From NCBI GenBank assembly GCA_030694975.1, contig JAUYTU010000026.1, positions 1 to 56,881 on the forward strand: a stretch of 56,881 bases of DNA, written 5' to 3'. Origin of the DNA: Erysipelotrichaceae bacterium (GTDB lineage Bacteria; Bacillota_I; Bacilli_A; Erysipelotrichales; Erysipelotrichaceae). Shown here one piece after another: positions 33,919-43,629 of this stretch (position 1 is its first letter; each line of letters opens with the position of its first letter). The position numbers were made by a program, and so were the translations under genes. The notes below the pieces were generated by a model. The model did not search any database and was not told the origin of the DNA. It was given only the letters and a program-made list of their open reading frames with translations.

Positions 33919-36378
33919 ATGAAAAGAAAAATCGTTATCGTCGGGGGTGTTGCCGGTGGGGCAACCGCAGCCGCAAAACTACGTCGCTTAAGCGAACAGG
34001 ATGACATCATCATTTTCGAAAAAGATGAGTACATCTCCTTCGCTAACTGCGGTCTTCCCTATTACATCGGAGAAGTAATTACCGATCGTAATAAACTGCT
34101 CGTACAAACCGTCGAAGGTATGAATAAACGTTTCAACCTCGACATCCGAAATCTTACAGAAGTCATTAAAATCGATCGCGAGAAAAAGGAAGTATTGGTC
34201 AAAAAGTCTTCCGGAGTTGAGTACTCGGAAAGTTATGATGTCCTTATTCTTTCTCCAGGAGCATCCCCGATCGTACCGCCGATTCCCGGACTTAAAGAAG
34301 CTAATAATGTTTTCATTTTGCGCAACATCCCACATACTGACCTTATCTTCAATTTCATCAAACAAAAACAACCCAAGAAAGCTACCGTCATCGGCGGTGG
34401 GTTCATCGGCGTTGAAATGGCGGAGAACTTAAGAGAAAGAGGTCTTGCGGTTACACTTATCGACATGGCCGATCAAGTGCTCGCACCTGTTGATTACGAA
34501 ATGGCCCAAATCGTTCACGAAGAACTGACACGTCACGGTGTACGTCTGATACTAAAAGACGGAGTGAAGAGTTTTCATGAAAATGGCAAATTCGTGGAAA
34601 CGGCCAGCGGTCTGAAAATTGAATCAGATATCATCATTCTTGCGATCGGAGTCAACGCTGAAACTCGATTGGCCAAAGAAGCAGGTTTACAAATCGGTGA
34701 TCTGCGTGCCATCGTCGTTGATGATCAAATGCGTACCAGTGACCCCGACATATACGCTGTTGGTGATGCGATTGAAGTTCGCTCTCGTGTAAATGGAGCT
34801 CAAACCAAAATACCATTGGCATGGCCGGCCAACCGTCAAGGTGTGGTCGTTGCTAATGCGATTCACGGCATCGAAGATAAATATCCGGGATCTCTGGGTA
34901 CTGCGGTTGCCAAAGTGTTCGACCTTACCGTCGCATCGACCGGTTTTAACGAACGACTGTGCAAATTCTACGGAATGGAATATAAAACGGTTCACGTTAA
35001 CCGTAACAATCATGCCTCCTACTATCCCGGAGCTACCTCAATGATTCTTAAACTTATTTTTTCTCCGAGTGATGGAACGATCTACGGAGCTCAGGTCATT
35101 GGCCAAGAAGGCACCGAAAAACGCATCGACGTCATCGCTACGGCCATGACCGGAAATTTAAAAGTCCGCGACTTACTGGATTTAGAACTTGCCTATGCAC
35201 CGCCTTATTCCAGTGCCAAAGATCCCGTCAATATCCTAGGATATGTGGCACTTCATGTATTGGACAATGAAATCCCAACCATTCAATGGCATCAAATCGA
35301 TGAAACCGTTAAAAACGGCGGATATTTATTAGACGTTCGCACACCGCTGGAATTTGACTTGGGACATATCCCCGGATCTGCTAACTTTGAACTTGATGAA
35401 TTGCGCAATAATCTCGATAAATTGCCTTCAAAAGATAAGCCAATCTACATAACTTGCCAAGTCGGACACCGCGGCTATCTGGCTGTTCGCATCTTACAGG
35501 AAAACGGCTTTACGAATGTGTTCAATGTGGATGGCGGTTATCGTTTATATGAAGTCGCAACTCATGATTTCAATAATCCAACCGGAATTACCGGATCAGC
35601 GGAAGCCGAGCATGTGGATGAGCAAGTCATTACGGCTCTTCCGGTTACCAACATGGAAGTCATTCAAGTGGATGCCTGCGGATTACAATGTCCGGGACCG
35701 ATCTTGGAAACATACAAAGCCATGGAAAAAATGTTGCCAAATCAGCTGCTTCGCATCGAAGCCAGTGACTTTGGTTTCTACTCCGATGTTTCAAAATGGG
35801 CCGAAAAGACTGGCAATACCGTCGTCGATATCAAGATGGATGGCAAGAAAGTTTTAGCTACCTTGAAAAAAGGTCATGATAAAGTTTCTTCACCCCTCAG
35901 TGCATCCCGCGAGAATGCGACCATCGTTCTATTCTCCGGTGAGTTGGACAAGGCGTTGGCCGCCATGGTCATTGCGAACGGTGCGGCCGCCATGGGTAAG
36001 AAAGTAAGTATCTTCTGCACGTTCTGGGGACTCAATGCCCTGCGCAAAGACCAATCGGTCAAAGTAGAAAAAACGTTTGTGGAAAGTATGTTTGGAATGA
36101 TGATGCCGCGTGGAGCTAAGAAACTGCCCTTATCCAGAATGCAAATGGGTGGTGCCGGTAAGGCCATGATGGTTAAGGTCATGAAAGATAAGAATGTGGA
36201 TTCATTACCCAGCTTAATGAAACAAGCGCGTGAAATGGGTGTTGAATTCATTGCCTGTACCATGAGTATGGATGTTATGGGAATTAAAAGAGAAGAACTG
36301 ATTGACGGAATCGAATTTGGCGGAGTAGCTACTTACTTAGCTGAAAGCGAAGACGCCGGATTGACCTTGTTTATCTAA
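33919..36378 (+). CDS. CoA-disulfide reductase fused to rhodanese, TusA and DsrE domains
   Basis: An 819-residue four-part protein. Residues 1-450 form an FAD/NAD(P)H disulfide reductase with active Cys44 in F-A-N-C-G-L-P-Y-Y, as in CoA-disulfide reductase/NADH oxidase. About 460-550 is a rhodanese with a Cys in T-C-Q-V-G-H-R-G. About 580-655 is TusA-like, with C-G-L-Q-C-P-G-P. The rest (about 665-819) is a DsrE/DsrF-like domain. Such fusions handle persulfide or polysulfide reduction and sulfur transfer. It ends with a terminator hairpin. A stand-alone CoA-disulfide reductase is encoded at 47776. Confidence 0.92.
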   Translation: MKRKIVIVGGVAGGATAAAKLRRLSEQDDIIIFEKDEYISFANCGLPYYIGEVITDRNKLLVQTVEGMNKRFNLDIRNLTEVIKIDREKKEVLVKKSSGVEYSESYDVLILSPGASPIVPPIPGLKEANNVFILRNIPHTDLIFNFIKQKQPKKATVIGGGFIGVEMAENLRERGLAVTLIDMADQVLAPVDYEMAQIVHEELTRHGVRLILKDGVKSFHENGKFVETASGLKIESDIIILAIGVNAETRLAKEAGLQIGDLRAIVVDDQMRTSDPDIYAVGDAIEVRSRVNGAQTKIPLAWPANRQGVVVANAIHGIEDKYPGSLGTAVAKVFDLTVASTGFNERLCKFYGMEYKTVHVNRNNHASYYPGATSMILKLIFSPSDGTIYGAQVIGQEGTEKRIDVIATAMTGNLKVRDLLDLELAYAPPYSSAKDPVNILGYVALHVLDNEIPTIQWHQIDETVKNGGYLLDVRTPLEFDLGHIPGSANFELDELRNNLDKLPSKDKPIYITCQVGHRGYLAVRILQENGFTNVFNVDGGYRLYEVATHDFNNPTGITGSAEAEHVDEQVITALPVTNMEVIQVDACGLQCPGPILETYKAMEKMLPNQLLRIEASDFGFYSDVSKWAEKTGNTVVDIKMDGKKVLATLKKGHDKVSSPLSASRENATIVLFSGELDKALAAMVIANGAAAMGKKVSIFCTFWGLNALRKDQSVKVEKTFVESMFGMMMPRGAKKLPLSRMQMGGAGKAMMVKVMKDKNVDSLPSLMKQAREMGVEFIACTMSMDVMGIKREELIDGIEFGGVATYLAESEDAGLTLFI

Positions 36379-36404
36379 GAAAGCTGAGAAGCTTTCTTTT
36401 TTTG
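36379..36404 (+). terminator. Rho-independent terminator
   Basis: AGAAAGCT-GAGA-AGCTTTCT followed by TTTTTT, directly after the stop codon of the reductase fusion. Confidence 0.9.
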
Positions 36405-36469
36405 TTCCGTTGAAAACCTTTAATTAAGAAGGTACAATGGAATAAAGAGAAATCTCTACTTGAGGTATT

Positions 36470-38836
36470 ATGGAACAACATAAAAGGATCATTGATCAAA
36501 TGACAAACGAAGAAAAGGCATCGTTGGGCAGCGGTGCTGATTTTTGGCATACCCAACCCATTCCTACTGTAGGTATTCCATCGATTATGATGACCGATGG
36601 ACCCCATGGATTGCGCAAACAGAAAGATCAAGGCGATCATATCGGCATCAATCAAAGCTATCCGGCTACCTGCTTCCCCACCGCCGCAACCCTGGCGAAC
36701 AGTTGGGATAAAGAACTCATCAAACAAATGGGCGAAGCTTTGGCCAACGAATGTCACAGCCAACATGTTTCCCTATTGTTAGGCCCGGGCATCAATATCA
36801 AACGATCTCCGTTGTGCGGACGTAATTTCGAATACTTCTCTGAAGATCCCTATTTAGTTGGCGAACTTGCTAACTCATTGGTTTGTTCAATTGAGAGCTC
36901 TGGGATCGGTACTTCCTTAAAACACTTCGCCGTCAATAATCAAGAGTACAACCGGATGGTCAGTGACTCCATTGTCGACCCACGGGCGTTGCGGGAGATT
37001 TATTTAAGTGCTTTTGAAAAAGTTGTCAAACAAGCAAAACCTGCGACCGTCATGGCCGCATACAATAAAGTGAACGGAACCTATTGTTGTGAAAATGAAT
37101 TCTTATTGAATGAGGTCTTGCGTAAAGAATGGGGATATGAAGGTGTTGTGGTCTCCGATTGGGGAGCGACCAACGATCGAATCAAAAGTCATGTTGCGGG
37201 CATGGATTTACAAATGCCGGGCATCACCAAGGAAGATGATAGGAAAGTAGCGGATGCACTTGCGTCCGGATTGTTAAATCCAAAGGTTATCGATGCTTCT
37301 GTTTCTCGAGTTCTACATTTGACCGATTCTTACCCGACCTCTGGAAATTCGATCGATGAAGAAATGCATCATCAGTTGGCAAGAAAGATTGCCAGTGAAT
37401 CCTTTGTTTTGTTAAAGAATGACGGATTACTACCCCTCACCTTGAACGAAAACATATTAATCATAGGCAACATGGCCAAACACCCACGCTATCAAGGATC
37501 TGGATCTTCATTGATCTCCCCCACAAAACTACCGAGCTTGATTGACGTGTTTGACAACCGACTTATTGCTTATACTTATTCTGAAGGTATTGGGTCAGGC
37601 GATATGGCTGATGAGAAACTACTTCAAGAAGCGGTTGAATTGGCCAAAACTGCTCGCATCGTTCTTATCATGGCCGGACTACCCGAAACCTACGAATCTG
37701 AGGGGTTTGATCGCCAACACCTGGATATGCCAAAAAGTCACAATGAACTGATTTCACGGATCAGTGAAGTAAATAAAAATGTTGTCGTTATTCTATCAGC
37801 CGGATCACCGGTTACGATGCCATGGATGGATTCGGTAAATGCGCTGCTACACACCTATTTATCCGGTCAAGCCGGAAGTGAAGCTATTATGGATGTATTG
37901 TTTGGGGATGTGAATCCAAGCGGAAAACTTGCGGAAACATATCCAAGAGACATCAAAGATACGCCTTGTTATGGTAACTTTGCTCAGCCGGGGCGAAATG
38001 CTTTATACAAAGAAAGCATCTTCATCGGATATCGCTATTACGATACGTTCAATGTTGATGTGCTATTTCCCTTTGGCTTTGGGTTGAGCTATACAACCTT
38101 TGGTTATCGTGATCTGAACATTGAAGGTGAATTCCCTGATTTGACTGTGTCCTTTGTTGTTGAAAACACCGGATCCGTTTCCGGAGGCGAAATTGCTCAA
38201 CTATACATTCATCATAAAAATCCAAGCATCTTCAAAGCCAAGCGAGCACTTAAAGGCTTTGAGAAAGTTCATCTTCAGCCATCAGAAAGCAAAATTGTAA
38301 CCATAAGATTAGACTCACGCAGTTTCAGCTATTTCAACACCGATATCAATGACTGGGTCATTGAGAATGGTGACTATGAGATTCAGATTGGTGAATCTAT
38401 AACGCATATTCACTTAAGAGAATCTGTCTTATATGACAAAAACACAATCAGTACGCCTGTTAAGAGTTTGCCTGAATTCGTACCTGATTACTACAATCGA
38501 AATCATCCGATATCGATCAGTGATGGTAACTTCACTCAACTCACCGGCATCACCATACCTTTTGCTTTCAGACGCAAAGATGAACCCTTTACGATTAACT
38601 CAACCATTACGGAACTCGCGGATGTTTGGATAGGCAGACTACTGGCAACCTTAGCTTTGAGACAATCGAAGAAACTGATGCCATCCACGGATGAGAAAAT
38701 CATGAAAATGATCGAACGAGGGGTGATGGAATCACCGCTTCGCTCACTAATCGCAATGAGCAATGGAACCATGACCTTAGGTATGGTCCAATGGATATTA
38801 AAAATCGCAAATATTGGTAAGAAAAACACTCGATGA
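36470..38836 (+). CDS. Glycoside hydrolase family 3 beta-glucosidase
   Basis: The 788-residue enzyme removes terminal beta-linked sugars. The GH3 N-domain carries the nucleophile Asp in V-V-V-S-D-W-G near residue 228, the K-H-F-A-V-N-N motif near 157 and the N-F-E-Y-F-S-E-D-P segment near 122. A GH3 C-domain (about 300-530) and a fibronectin-III-like domain (about 575-645) follow. About 125 extra residues at the C-terminus have no clear assignment. No signal peptide, so it acts inside the cell on imported oligosaccharides. Monocistronic between two terminators. Confidence 0.93.
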   Translation: MEQHKRIIDQMTNEEKASLGSGADFWHTQPIPTVGIPSIMMTDGPHGLRKQKDQGDHIGINQSYPATCFPTAATLANSWDKELIKQMGEALANECHSQHVSLLLGPGINIKRSPLCGRNFEYFSEDPYLVGELANSLVCSIESSGIGTSLKHFAVNNQEYNRMVSDSIVDPRALREIYLSAFEKVVKQAKPATVMAAYNKVNGTYCCENEFLLNEVLRKEWGYEGVVVSDWGATNDRIKSHVAGMDLQMPGITKEDDRKVADALASGLLNPKVIDASVSRVLHLTDSYPTSGNSIDEEMHHQLARKIASESFVLLKNDGLLPLTLNENILIIGNMAKHPRYQGSGSSLISPTKLPSLIDVFDNRLIAYTYSEGIGSGDMADEKLLQEAVELAKTARIVLIMAGLPETYESEGFDRQHLDMPKSHNELISRISEVNKNVVVILSAGSPVTMPWMDSVNALLHTYLSGQAGSEAIMDVLFGDVNPSGKLAETYPRDIKDTPCYGNFAQPGRNALYKESIFIGYRYYDTFNVDVLFPFGFGLSYTTFGYRDLNIEGEFPDLTVSFVVENTGSVSGGEIAQLYIHHKNPSIFKAKRALKGFEKVHLQPSESKIVTIRLDSRSFSYFNTDINDWVIENGDYEIQIGESITHIHLRESVLYDKNTISTPVKSLPEFVPDYYNRNHPISISDGNFTQLTGITIPFAFRRKDEPFTINSTITELADVWIGRLLATLALRQSKKLMPSTDEKIMKMIERGVMESPLRSLIAMSNGTMTLGMVQWILKIANIGKKNTR

Positions 38837-38849
38837 CCTCGAGTGTTTT
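38822..38849. terminator. Bidirectional terminator
   Basis: AAAACACTCGA and TCGAGTGTTTT pair around GACC with A and T tracts on both sides. It separates the convergent GH3 gene and lipoprotein gene. Confidence 0.85.
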
Positions 38850-38852
38850 CAA

Positions 38853-39692
38853 TTATGGCAACAGTTTGATTTCAATAATATCCTTTTCTTTGCATTTCCC
38901 ATTGTCATCAAATTCTACTTTTTTGGGGTATCCTTCATACGGAATGACCGCATTGGTAGTAAAGTCACGAACAACAATATACCCCGTCCATGCTTTTAAG
39001 TTATCTTCTTTGAAAAACGGAGTATCCCAATATTGAAAAGATCGTGCCAGTTTTCCGAGTCGTACCATACTGATTCCATCACTCGCCCTATCATCCGGTC
39101 GGTGAATAGAAACCTCAAACGTGCTTTCACTTGGCGGTGTATCAAAGACCAATTTGATTACGAAGGTGGCGTCCGGAAATGTCAGCGACAGAATATCTGC
39201 GGGCAGTACATCGTTGACCTCAACTTTAACCGAATCGCTGTATACACCATACTTAATATTGATTTTGGTATCCTCATCTTTGTTTTCAACAAATGCAAGC
39301 TCTACCGGCTCATTTAGTGGATTACGCAAATAAATATCTTCCTTCGTTGATACATAGACGTACAGTTTCTCATTATTACTCGCCGCATCTTCAATGTACC
39401 AATCCAAATCCCAATTAAAATCCGTGTCTATCGTAACCTTCCTCGACACCGTTTCAAAAGGACCATAATATCCGCTTTGCGTTGCTTTACCCGGTTCAGA
39501 CTCCTTAATTCCAGGACGCATTAAATAAACCAAATATTCCTCCCCATCCGAAACATCCCCACTCACATTCAAATCAATCGTAAAGACCGAAAGCAAATCT
39601 TTCTTTTGATCCTCAGGATCTTTTTCGCCATTACTCACCGAACCACAACCAACCAGAAAAAATACCAACAGGATCATGAACAATTTTTTCAT
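38853..39692 (-). CDS. Secreted lipoprotein, unknown function
   Basis: A 279-residue protein with a lipoprotein signal peptide: M-K-K-L-F-M-I-L-L-V-F-F and lipobox L13-V-G-C16, so it is lipidated at Cys16. A charged linker (about 20-35) leads to what look like beta-rich domains without catalytic motif. I do not recognise the family; carbohydrate-binding or adhesion roles are possible but unproven. GGAGG precedes the start, and a shared terminator follows the stop. Confidence 0.8.
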   Translation of the reverse strand: MKKLFMILLVFFLVGCGSVSNGEKDPEDQKKDLLSVFTIDLNVSGDVSDGEEYLVYLMRPGIKESEPGKATQSGYYGPFETVSRKVTIDTDFNWDLDWYIEDAASNNEKLYVYVSTKEDIYLRNPLNEPVELAFVENKDEDTKINIKYGVYSDSVKVEVNDVLPADILSLTFPDATFVIKLVFDTPPSESTFEVSIHRPDDRASDGISMVRLGKLARSFQYWDTPFFKEDNLKAWTGYIVVRDFTTNAVIPYEGYPKKVEFDDNGKCKEKDIIEIKLLP

Positions 39693-39746
39693 ATGTATCC
39701 TCCATTGAGAATATCATACCACTATTTTGTCACAATTTGTCAACAA

Positions 39747-39775
39747 AAAAATCGGAATATATCCGACCTTTTTCT
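39747..39775 (-). terminator. Terminator of the MgtC-like gene
   Basis: TCGGA-ATATA-TCCGA stem with a run of A's on the plus strand left side, read on the minus strand as stem then seven T's. It overlaps the stop codon. Confidence 0.75.
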
Positions 39776-40475
39776 ACAGTTCATCCTCCGTTGTATCCCC
39801 CGCAACCTTCACCTTCACAATTCCTTCCAAAGAACTGATTTTAGTTAACAGCTTATAATATTTTTCCATATTTTTATGCCTCGGACTCACAATCAACAAT
39901 ATATAATGAATCTTCTCTGTATCAATAACATCACTGCCAATGTACTGAACATCCTCCACAAAAATATCTTGTTGAAGGGCTAAACTTCGATAAATATCAA
40001 GATCCGCATGCTTGGTTTGAATAAACAACCGCTTGGTCTCCACGCGATTGACCCACTCACTTTCCAAACGGGTCGCAAAGCGCAACAACACATACACCAG
40101 AAGGGTCGTCAATATCGCCCCATAATAAAAACCAATTCCACAAGCAATACCAATGGTACCTACACCCCAAAGACTCGCCGCCGTCGTCAGTCCTTTGACT
40201 GAACCACGACCCTGAATGATTGTTCCGGCACCTAAGAAACCGATACCACTGATAATCTGTGCGCCTAAACGCGCCGGATCAGGAACGGCCCCTAAGGGCA
40301 GATATCGGAAAAATATAAATTCCGAAGTAAGCATGACCAAAGCAGAGGCCGTTCCAACCAGTGCGTGCGTACGCAACCCGGCTGCCCGACTTTTACTGGC
40401 GCGCTCAAAACCAATTAACCCTGATAAAAACATCGCCAATCCAAGACGGGCGGCTTGCTCTAAATAGACCTCCAT
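39774..40475 (-). CDS. MgtC/SapB family membrane protein
   Basis: The 233-residue protein has about four to five membrane helices in its first 140 residues with the family segments L-S-G-L-I-G-F-E-R, A-A-G-L-R-T-H-A-L-V-G and G-I-G-F-L-G-A-G-T-I. The C-terminal 80 residues form an ACT-like cytosolic domain. MgtC-type proteins are linked to Mg limitation, membrane potential and acid stress, with the exact activity unsettled. It follows the nitroreductase by 9 bases. Confidence 0.9.
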   Translation of the reverse strand: MEVYLEQAARLGLAMFLSGLIGFERASKSRAAGLRTHALVGTASALVMLTSEFIFFRYLPLGAVPDPARLGAQIISGIGFLGAGTIIQGRGSVKGLTTAASLWGVGTIGIACGIGFYYGAILTTLLVYVLLRFATRLESEWVNRVETKRLFIQTKHADLDIYRSLALQQDIFVEDVQYIGSDVIDTEKIHYILLIVSPRHKNMEKYYKLLTKISSLEGIVKVKVAGDTTEDEL

Positions 40476-40484
40476 CCAATCACC

Positions 40485-41012
40485 TTACTTTCTAAAATTT
40501 TTTGCTCGAAACACTGTTTTATCTAAGGGTAACCGCATCGTCGAATGACGATCCGGACTTTTCAAAGGCACATTGGGCACACCAATAGCCAATACATGAA
40601 ACGGATGCCAACTTGAAGGCAAGTTAAACAATGCTTTCAGTTTATCCGGCTTAAAATAATCCACCCAAACAGCACCCAACCCACCATCCGCCGCCGCTAG
40701 CATCATATGTGTCATCACAACAGCCGTATCAATAGGACCGGTATCAAAATTATCAAACGAACGCTTCCACGTCGCATCCTGATCTGCACAAATTAACAAA
40801 GCCATAGGCGCACCATAAATCTGAGCAACCTCACTGAGCTTCAATAAATCTTCCTTATCCTCAATAATCACAACGCGCTGACTCTGCGAATTTGCGGCGG
40901 TTGGCGCAATGCGTCCAGCCTCAAGAATCACAGACAAAAGCTTCGGATCCACGGGATCTTTTTTAAATGAGCGAACCGAGCAGCGCTTCTTCGCCAGATC
41001 AATAAATGTCAT
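40485..41012 (-). CDS. Nitroreductase-family flavoprotein
   Basis: A 175-residue FMN-dependent oxidoreductase. The R-C-S-V-R-S-F near residue 10 and A-P-T-A-A-N-S-Q near 36 are the FMN-binding marks, and G-L-G-A-V-W near 113 matches the family. The start at 41012 follows AAAGGAG; the longer upstream frame has no site. It reduces nitro compounds, quinones or similar acceptors with NAD(P)H. Likely co-transcribed with the MgtC-like gene. Confidence 0.9.
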   Translation of the reverse strand: MTFIDLAKKRCSVRSFKKDPVDPKLLSVILEAGRIAPTAANSQSQRVVIIEDKEDLLKLSEVAQIYGAPMALLICADQDATWKRSFDNFDTGPIDTAVVMTHMMLAAADGGLGAVWVDYFKPDKLKALFNLPSSWHPFHVLAIGVPNVPLKSPDRHSTMRLPLDKTVFRAKNFRK

Positions 41013-41152
41013 AACCTTTACTCCTTTTTCAATCATATCTACGTTGAGTTTACCATATTTGTACAATATTTGCACAACAACCTAAAACGATGAAATTCAT
41101 TCTTGCATTTAATATACCTTTTTTATATGATAGAAAAACGGAGGTGTTGCCC

Positions 41153-42478
41153 ATGAATAAAAAACTCAGCGTAACCAGTTTGGCCTGGCCGATATTTATT
41201 GAAATTGCCTTGTTTATGGTAATGGGCAATATTGATGTCATCATGCTATCACGATACAGTCAAAATGCAGTTGCGGCTGTCGGAAATGCCAATCAGATCC
41301 TTTCATTGACCGCTCTGTTATTCAGTGTCATCACGGCAGCCACCGGAATCCTGTTTGCACAGTATCTTGGCGCAAGAAATCATGATCAACTTAATGTCAT
41401 CGCATCAACATCCCTGTTTGGTAATTTATTGTTCTCACTACTAATTAGCACGTTCATTCTGCTTTTTTCAAGGCAGATACTAATGATGATGAATGTACCC
41501 ATAGATTTGATTGATATAGCTATTGAATACATGCAAATCGTCGGTGGAATGCTATTTATTTTCTCACTGAGCATGACCATGACCTCCATTATCAAGAGTT
41601 CCGGAAATACCAAACCGGTCATGTTCACCGCTTTACTAATGAACGTCCTAAACGTCATCGGTAACTATATATTTCTCTTTGGTCCTTTCGGGATTCCGAT
41701 ATTAGGTGTTCAAGGAGTCGCGATTTCCACCGCCTTCGCCCGAACGGTCGCATTCGTGTTCTATTTCTTCTATGTTAAAAAAGTTCTCAATATTCATATA
41801 TCCTTAAAATATCTCAACCCCTTCCCCAAAGAATTGGTCAAAAAAATGTTGCACATCGGTATTCCCAGTGCCCTTGAACCATTGTCTTACCAAATGACTC
41901 AGATAATTATTTTCAGTATCATCAACACCTTAGGAATTTGGGTCATCAATACGCGCATGTACGTACAAACGATGGTCATGTTTGTTTATCTCGCGGTTTT
42001 AGCGATAAGCCAGGCATCCCAAATCATTGTCGGACATATGGTTGGCGGAAATCAGGAAGATGAAGTAAAAGATGTTGTTTTCAGAAATCTGCGCATTTCC
42101 TTAGCCATAACCTTAACTATGTCCATTCTCTTAGCGATATTTAACCGCTATATCATTACGATCTTTACGGATGATATGCGAATCATTGAGTTGGCTGGCA
42201 CCCTATTTATCATCGATATTTTCGTAGAAATCGGACGCGTCTTCAATCTGGTCCTCATCAGCAGTGCGAAAGGCGCAGGCGATGTCCGCTATCCTGCATA
42301 TATCGGCATTGCCTCAATGTGGATCGTATGCGTTGGATTATCCATACTGCTTGTCCGCGTTCTTGGCTTTGGTTTGGTAGGTATCTGGATCGCCCTCGCC
42401 GCAGATGAAGCCATTCGCTCCGGCCTAATGGTTCACCGATGGCAGTCCAATCGCTGGAAAGGAAGAAAATTCGTATAA
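41153..42478 (+). CDS. MATE-family multidrug exporter
   Basis: The 441-residue protein has twelve hydrophobic segments in two repeats, with the MATE pattern of W-P-I-F-I-E near the start and a long cytoplasmic loop in the middle (about 210-225). It exchanges Na+ or H+ for organic cations or metabolites. The start at 41153 follows GGAGGT at good spacing; the open frame extends 63 bases further up without support. A hairpin terminator follows directly. Confidence 0.92.
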   Translation: MNKKLSVTSLAWPIFIEIALFMVMGNIDVIMLSRYSQNAVAAVGNANQILSLTALLFSVITAATGILFAQYLGARNHDQLNVIASTSLFGNLLFSLLISTFILLFSRQILMMMNVPIDLIDIAIEYMQIVGGMLFIFSLSMTMTSIIKSSGNTKPVMFTALLMNVLNVIGNYIFLFGPFGIPILGVQGVAISTAFARTVAFVFYFFYVKKVLNIHISLKYLNPFPKELVKKMLHIGIPSALEPLSYQMTQIIIFSIINTLGIWVINTRMYVQTMVMFVYLAVLAISQASQIIVGHMVGGNQEDEVKDVVFRNLRISLAITLTMSILLAIFNRYIITIFTDDMRIIELAGTLFIIDIFVEIGRVFNLVLISSAKGAGDVRYPAYIGIASMWIVCVGLSILLVRVLGFGLVGIWIALAADEAIRSGLMVHRWQSNRWKGRKFV

Positions 42479-42502
42479 AAAGTCGCATGGCGACTTTTTT
42501 AA
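42476..42502. terminator. Bidirectional terminator
   Basis: AAAAAGTCGC-ATG-GCGACTTTTTT lies between the convergent MATE and HD-GYP genes and works in both directions. Confidence 0.9.
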
Positions 42503-43536
42503 AACTGAAATTTATCTTTCGTGAATAGTTCGAGTGTGGCATCCACCACATCGACATCGTACAAGGTTCCTTGTTTTTCCTTTATTTCAAACAACGCTGA
42601 ATCCAAGCCCAAGGCTGGACGATAGGGACGATGGGATGAAATGGACTCAATGACATCGGCAACGCATAATATTTTCGCCTCAATCATGATATCCTTGCCG
42701 ATCAAACCATATGGATAGCCACTGCCATTAATCTTCTCATGATGCTGAAGCACAATTTCCGCAATCGGCCAGGGAAAGTCAATTTTCTTTAGAATCTGAT
42801 GACCCAATGACGGATGGGTCTTAATGAGTGAATACTCAATTTCCGTCAGCTTACCTGGTTTATTTAAAATCTGCGCCGGGATATAGAATTTACCTAAGTC
42901 ATGCAACAAGGATGCCAGATAAACCGAATGTTCAACATCATAACCCAATTCCATCTTCTTCGCGATAGCTTTTGCCAGCTCTCCGGTCCGGCTTTGATGG
43001 CCGGAAGTATAAGGGTCCGATATTTCTACGATTGAGGAAAATGCTTCTATCGTCTGCATAAAGATTTTTTCCATTTGAATACTGTCACTTAGTGCGCGAT
43101 CTTCCTTGACTTTTCTGGCCAGCACCAACGCAAAGGTCTGACATATCTGCTCAACTTGATCAAACACTTCCTTTACCATCTTATTCTCAGCCGTCCAATG
43201 GAATCCTGCTAAACCAATCAAACAGTTCTTACCGCGCAACGGAAAAACCAAATCCACAATGACATCATCCTTGTATTCGTCAGCCACTTCTCCATTGATC
43301 AATATCCGATCTTCTAAATCCGTGATGTTGACATCATCGAACATCGGATATTCTTTCTTATCCTCAATACGCATCCAACGATATTGATGCGCTTGCTGTT
43401 CAAGTAAATCTATGTTTATTTGAGAAGCATTAAGAATCTGCCCTAATTCAGCCAGACTGTCCTCTATCACATTATTGAGCTCCGCAAAGGAAGCGCTCAA
43501 TAAATTATTCTTAATCCGATCGCAAACGAGTTTCAT
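42499..43536 (-). CDS. HD-GYP cyclic-di-GMP phosphodiesterase
   Basis: A 345-residue protein with an N-terminal GAF-like sensor (about 15-145) and an HD-GYP domain (about 160-340). The catalytic H212-D213, the H-P-x-L-G-H box at 241-246, H-H-E near 265 and G-Y-P at 273-275 are all present; the residue before G-S-G-Y-P is Asn rather than the usual Asp, a common variant. HD-GYP enzymes hydrolyse c-di-GMP to pGpG or GMP. It is the only recognisable phosphodiesterase in the window and so the likely counterweight to the GGDEF proteins and riboswitches near the right edge. Confidence 0.92.
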   Translation of the reverse strand: MKLVCDRIKNNLLSASFAELNNVIEDSLAELGQILNASQINIDLLEQQAHQYRWMRIEDKKEYPMFDDVNITDLEDRILINGEVADEYKDDVIVDLVFPLRGKNCLIGLAGFHWTAENKMVKEVFDQVEQICQTFALVLARKVKEDRALSDSIQMEKIFMQTIEAFSSIVEISDPYTSGHQSRTGELAKAIAKKMELGYDVEHSVYLASLLHDLGKFYIPAQILNKPGKLTEIEYSLIKTHPSLGHQILKKIDFPWPIAEIVLQHHEKINGSGYPYGLIGKDIMIEAKILCVADVIESISSHRPYRPALGLDSALFEIKEKQGTLYDVDVVDATLELFTKDKFQF

Positions 43537-43603
43537 ATTTCATCCTCATAACAACTTAATAATACCATTCTAAGGGTTAACGCCCTTTTATGCAACAAAA
43601 GAG

Positions 43604-43629
43604 AAAAAGGCTATTGCCCCTTCTCCTGT
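43604..43629 (-). terminator. Terminator of the pyrophosphatase gene
   Basis: GAGAAAAAGG and CCCCTTCTC pair around CTATTG, overlapping the stop codon at 43611; A-rich sequence on the plus strand left gives a short T tract on the minus strand. Confidence 0.55.
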
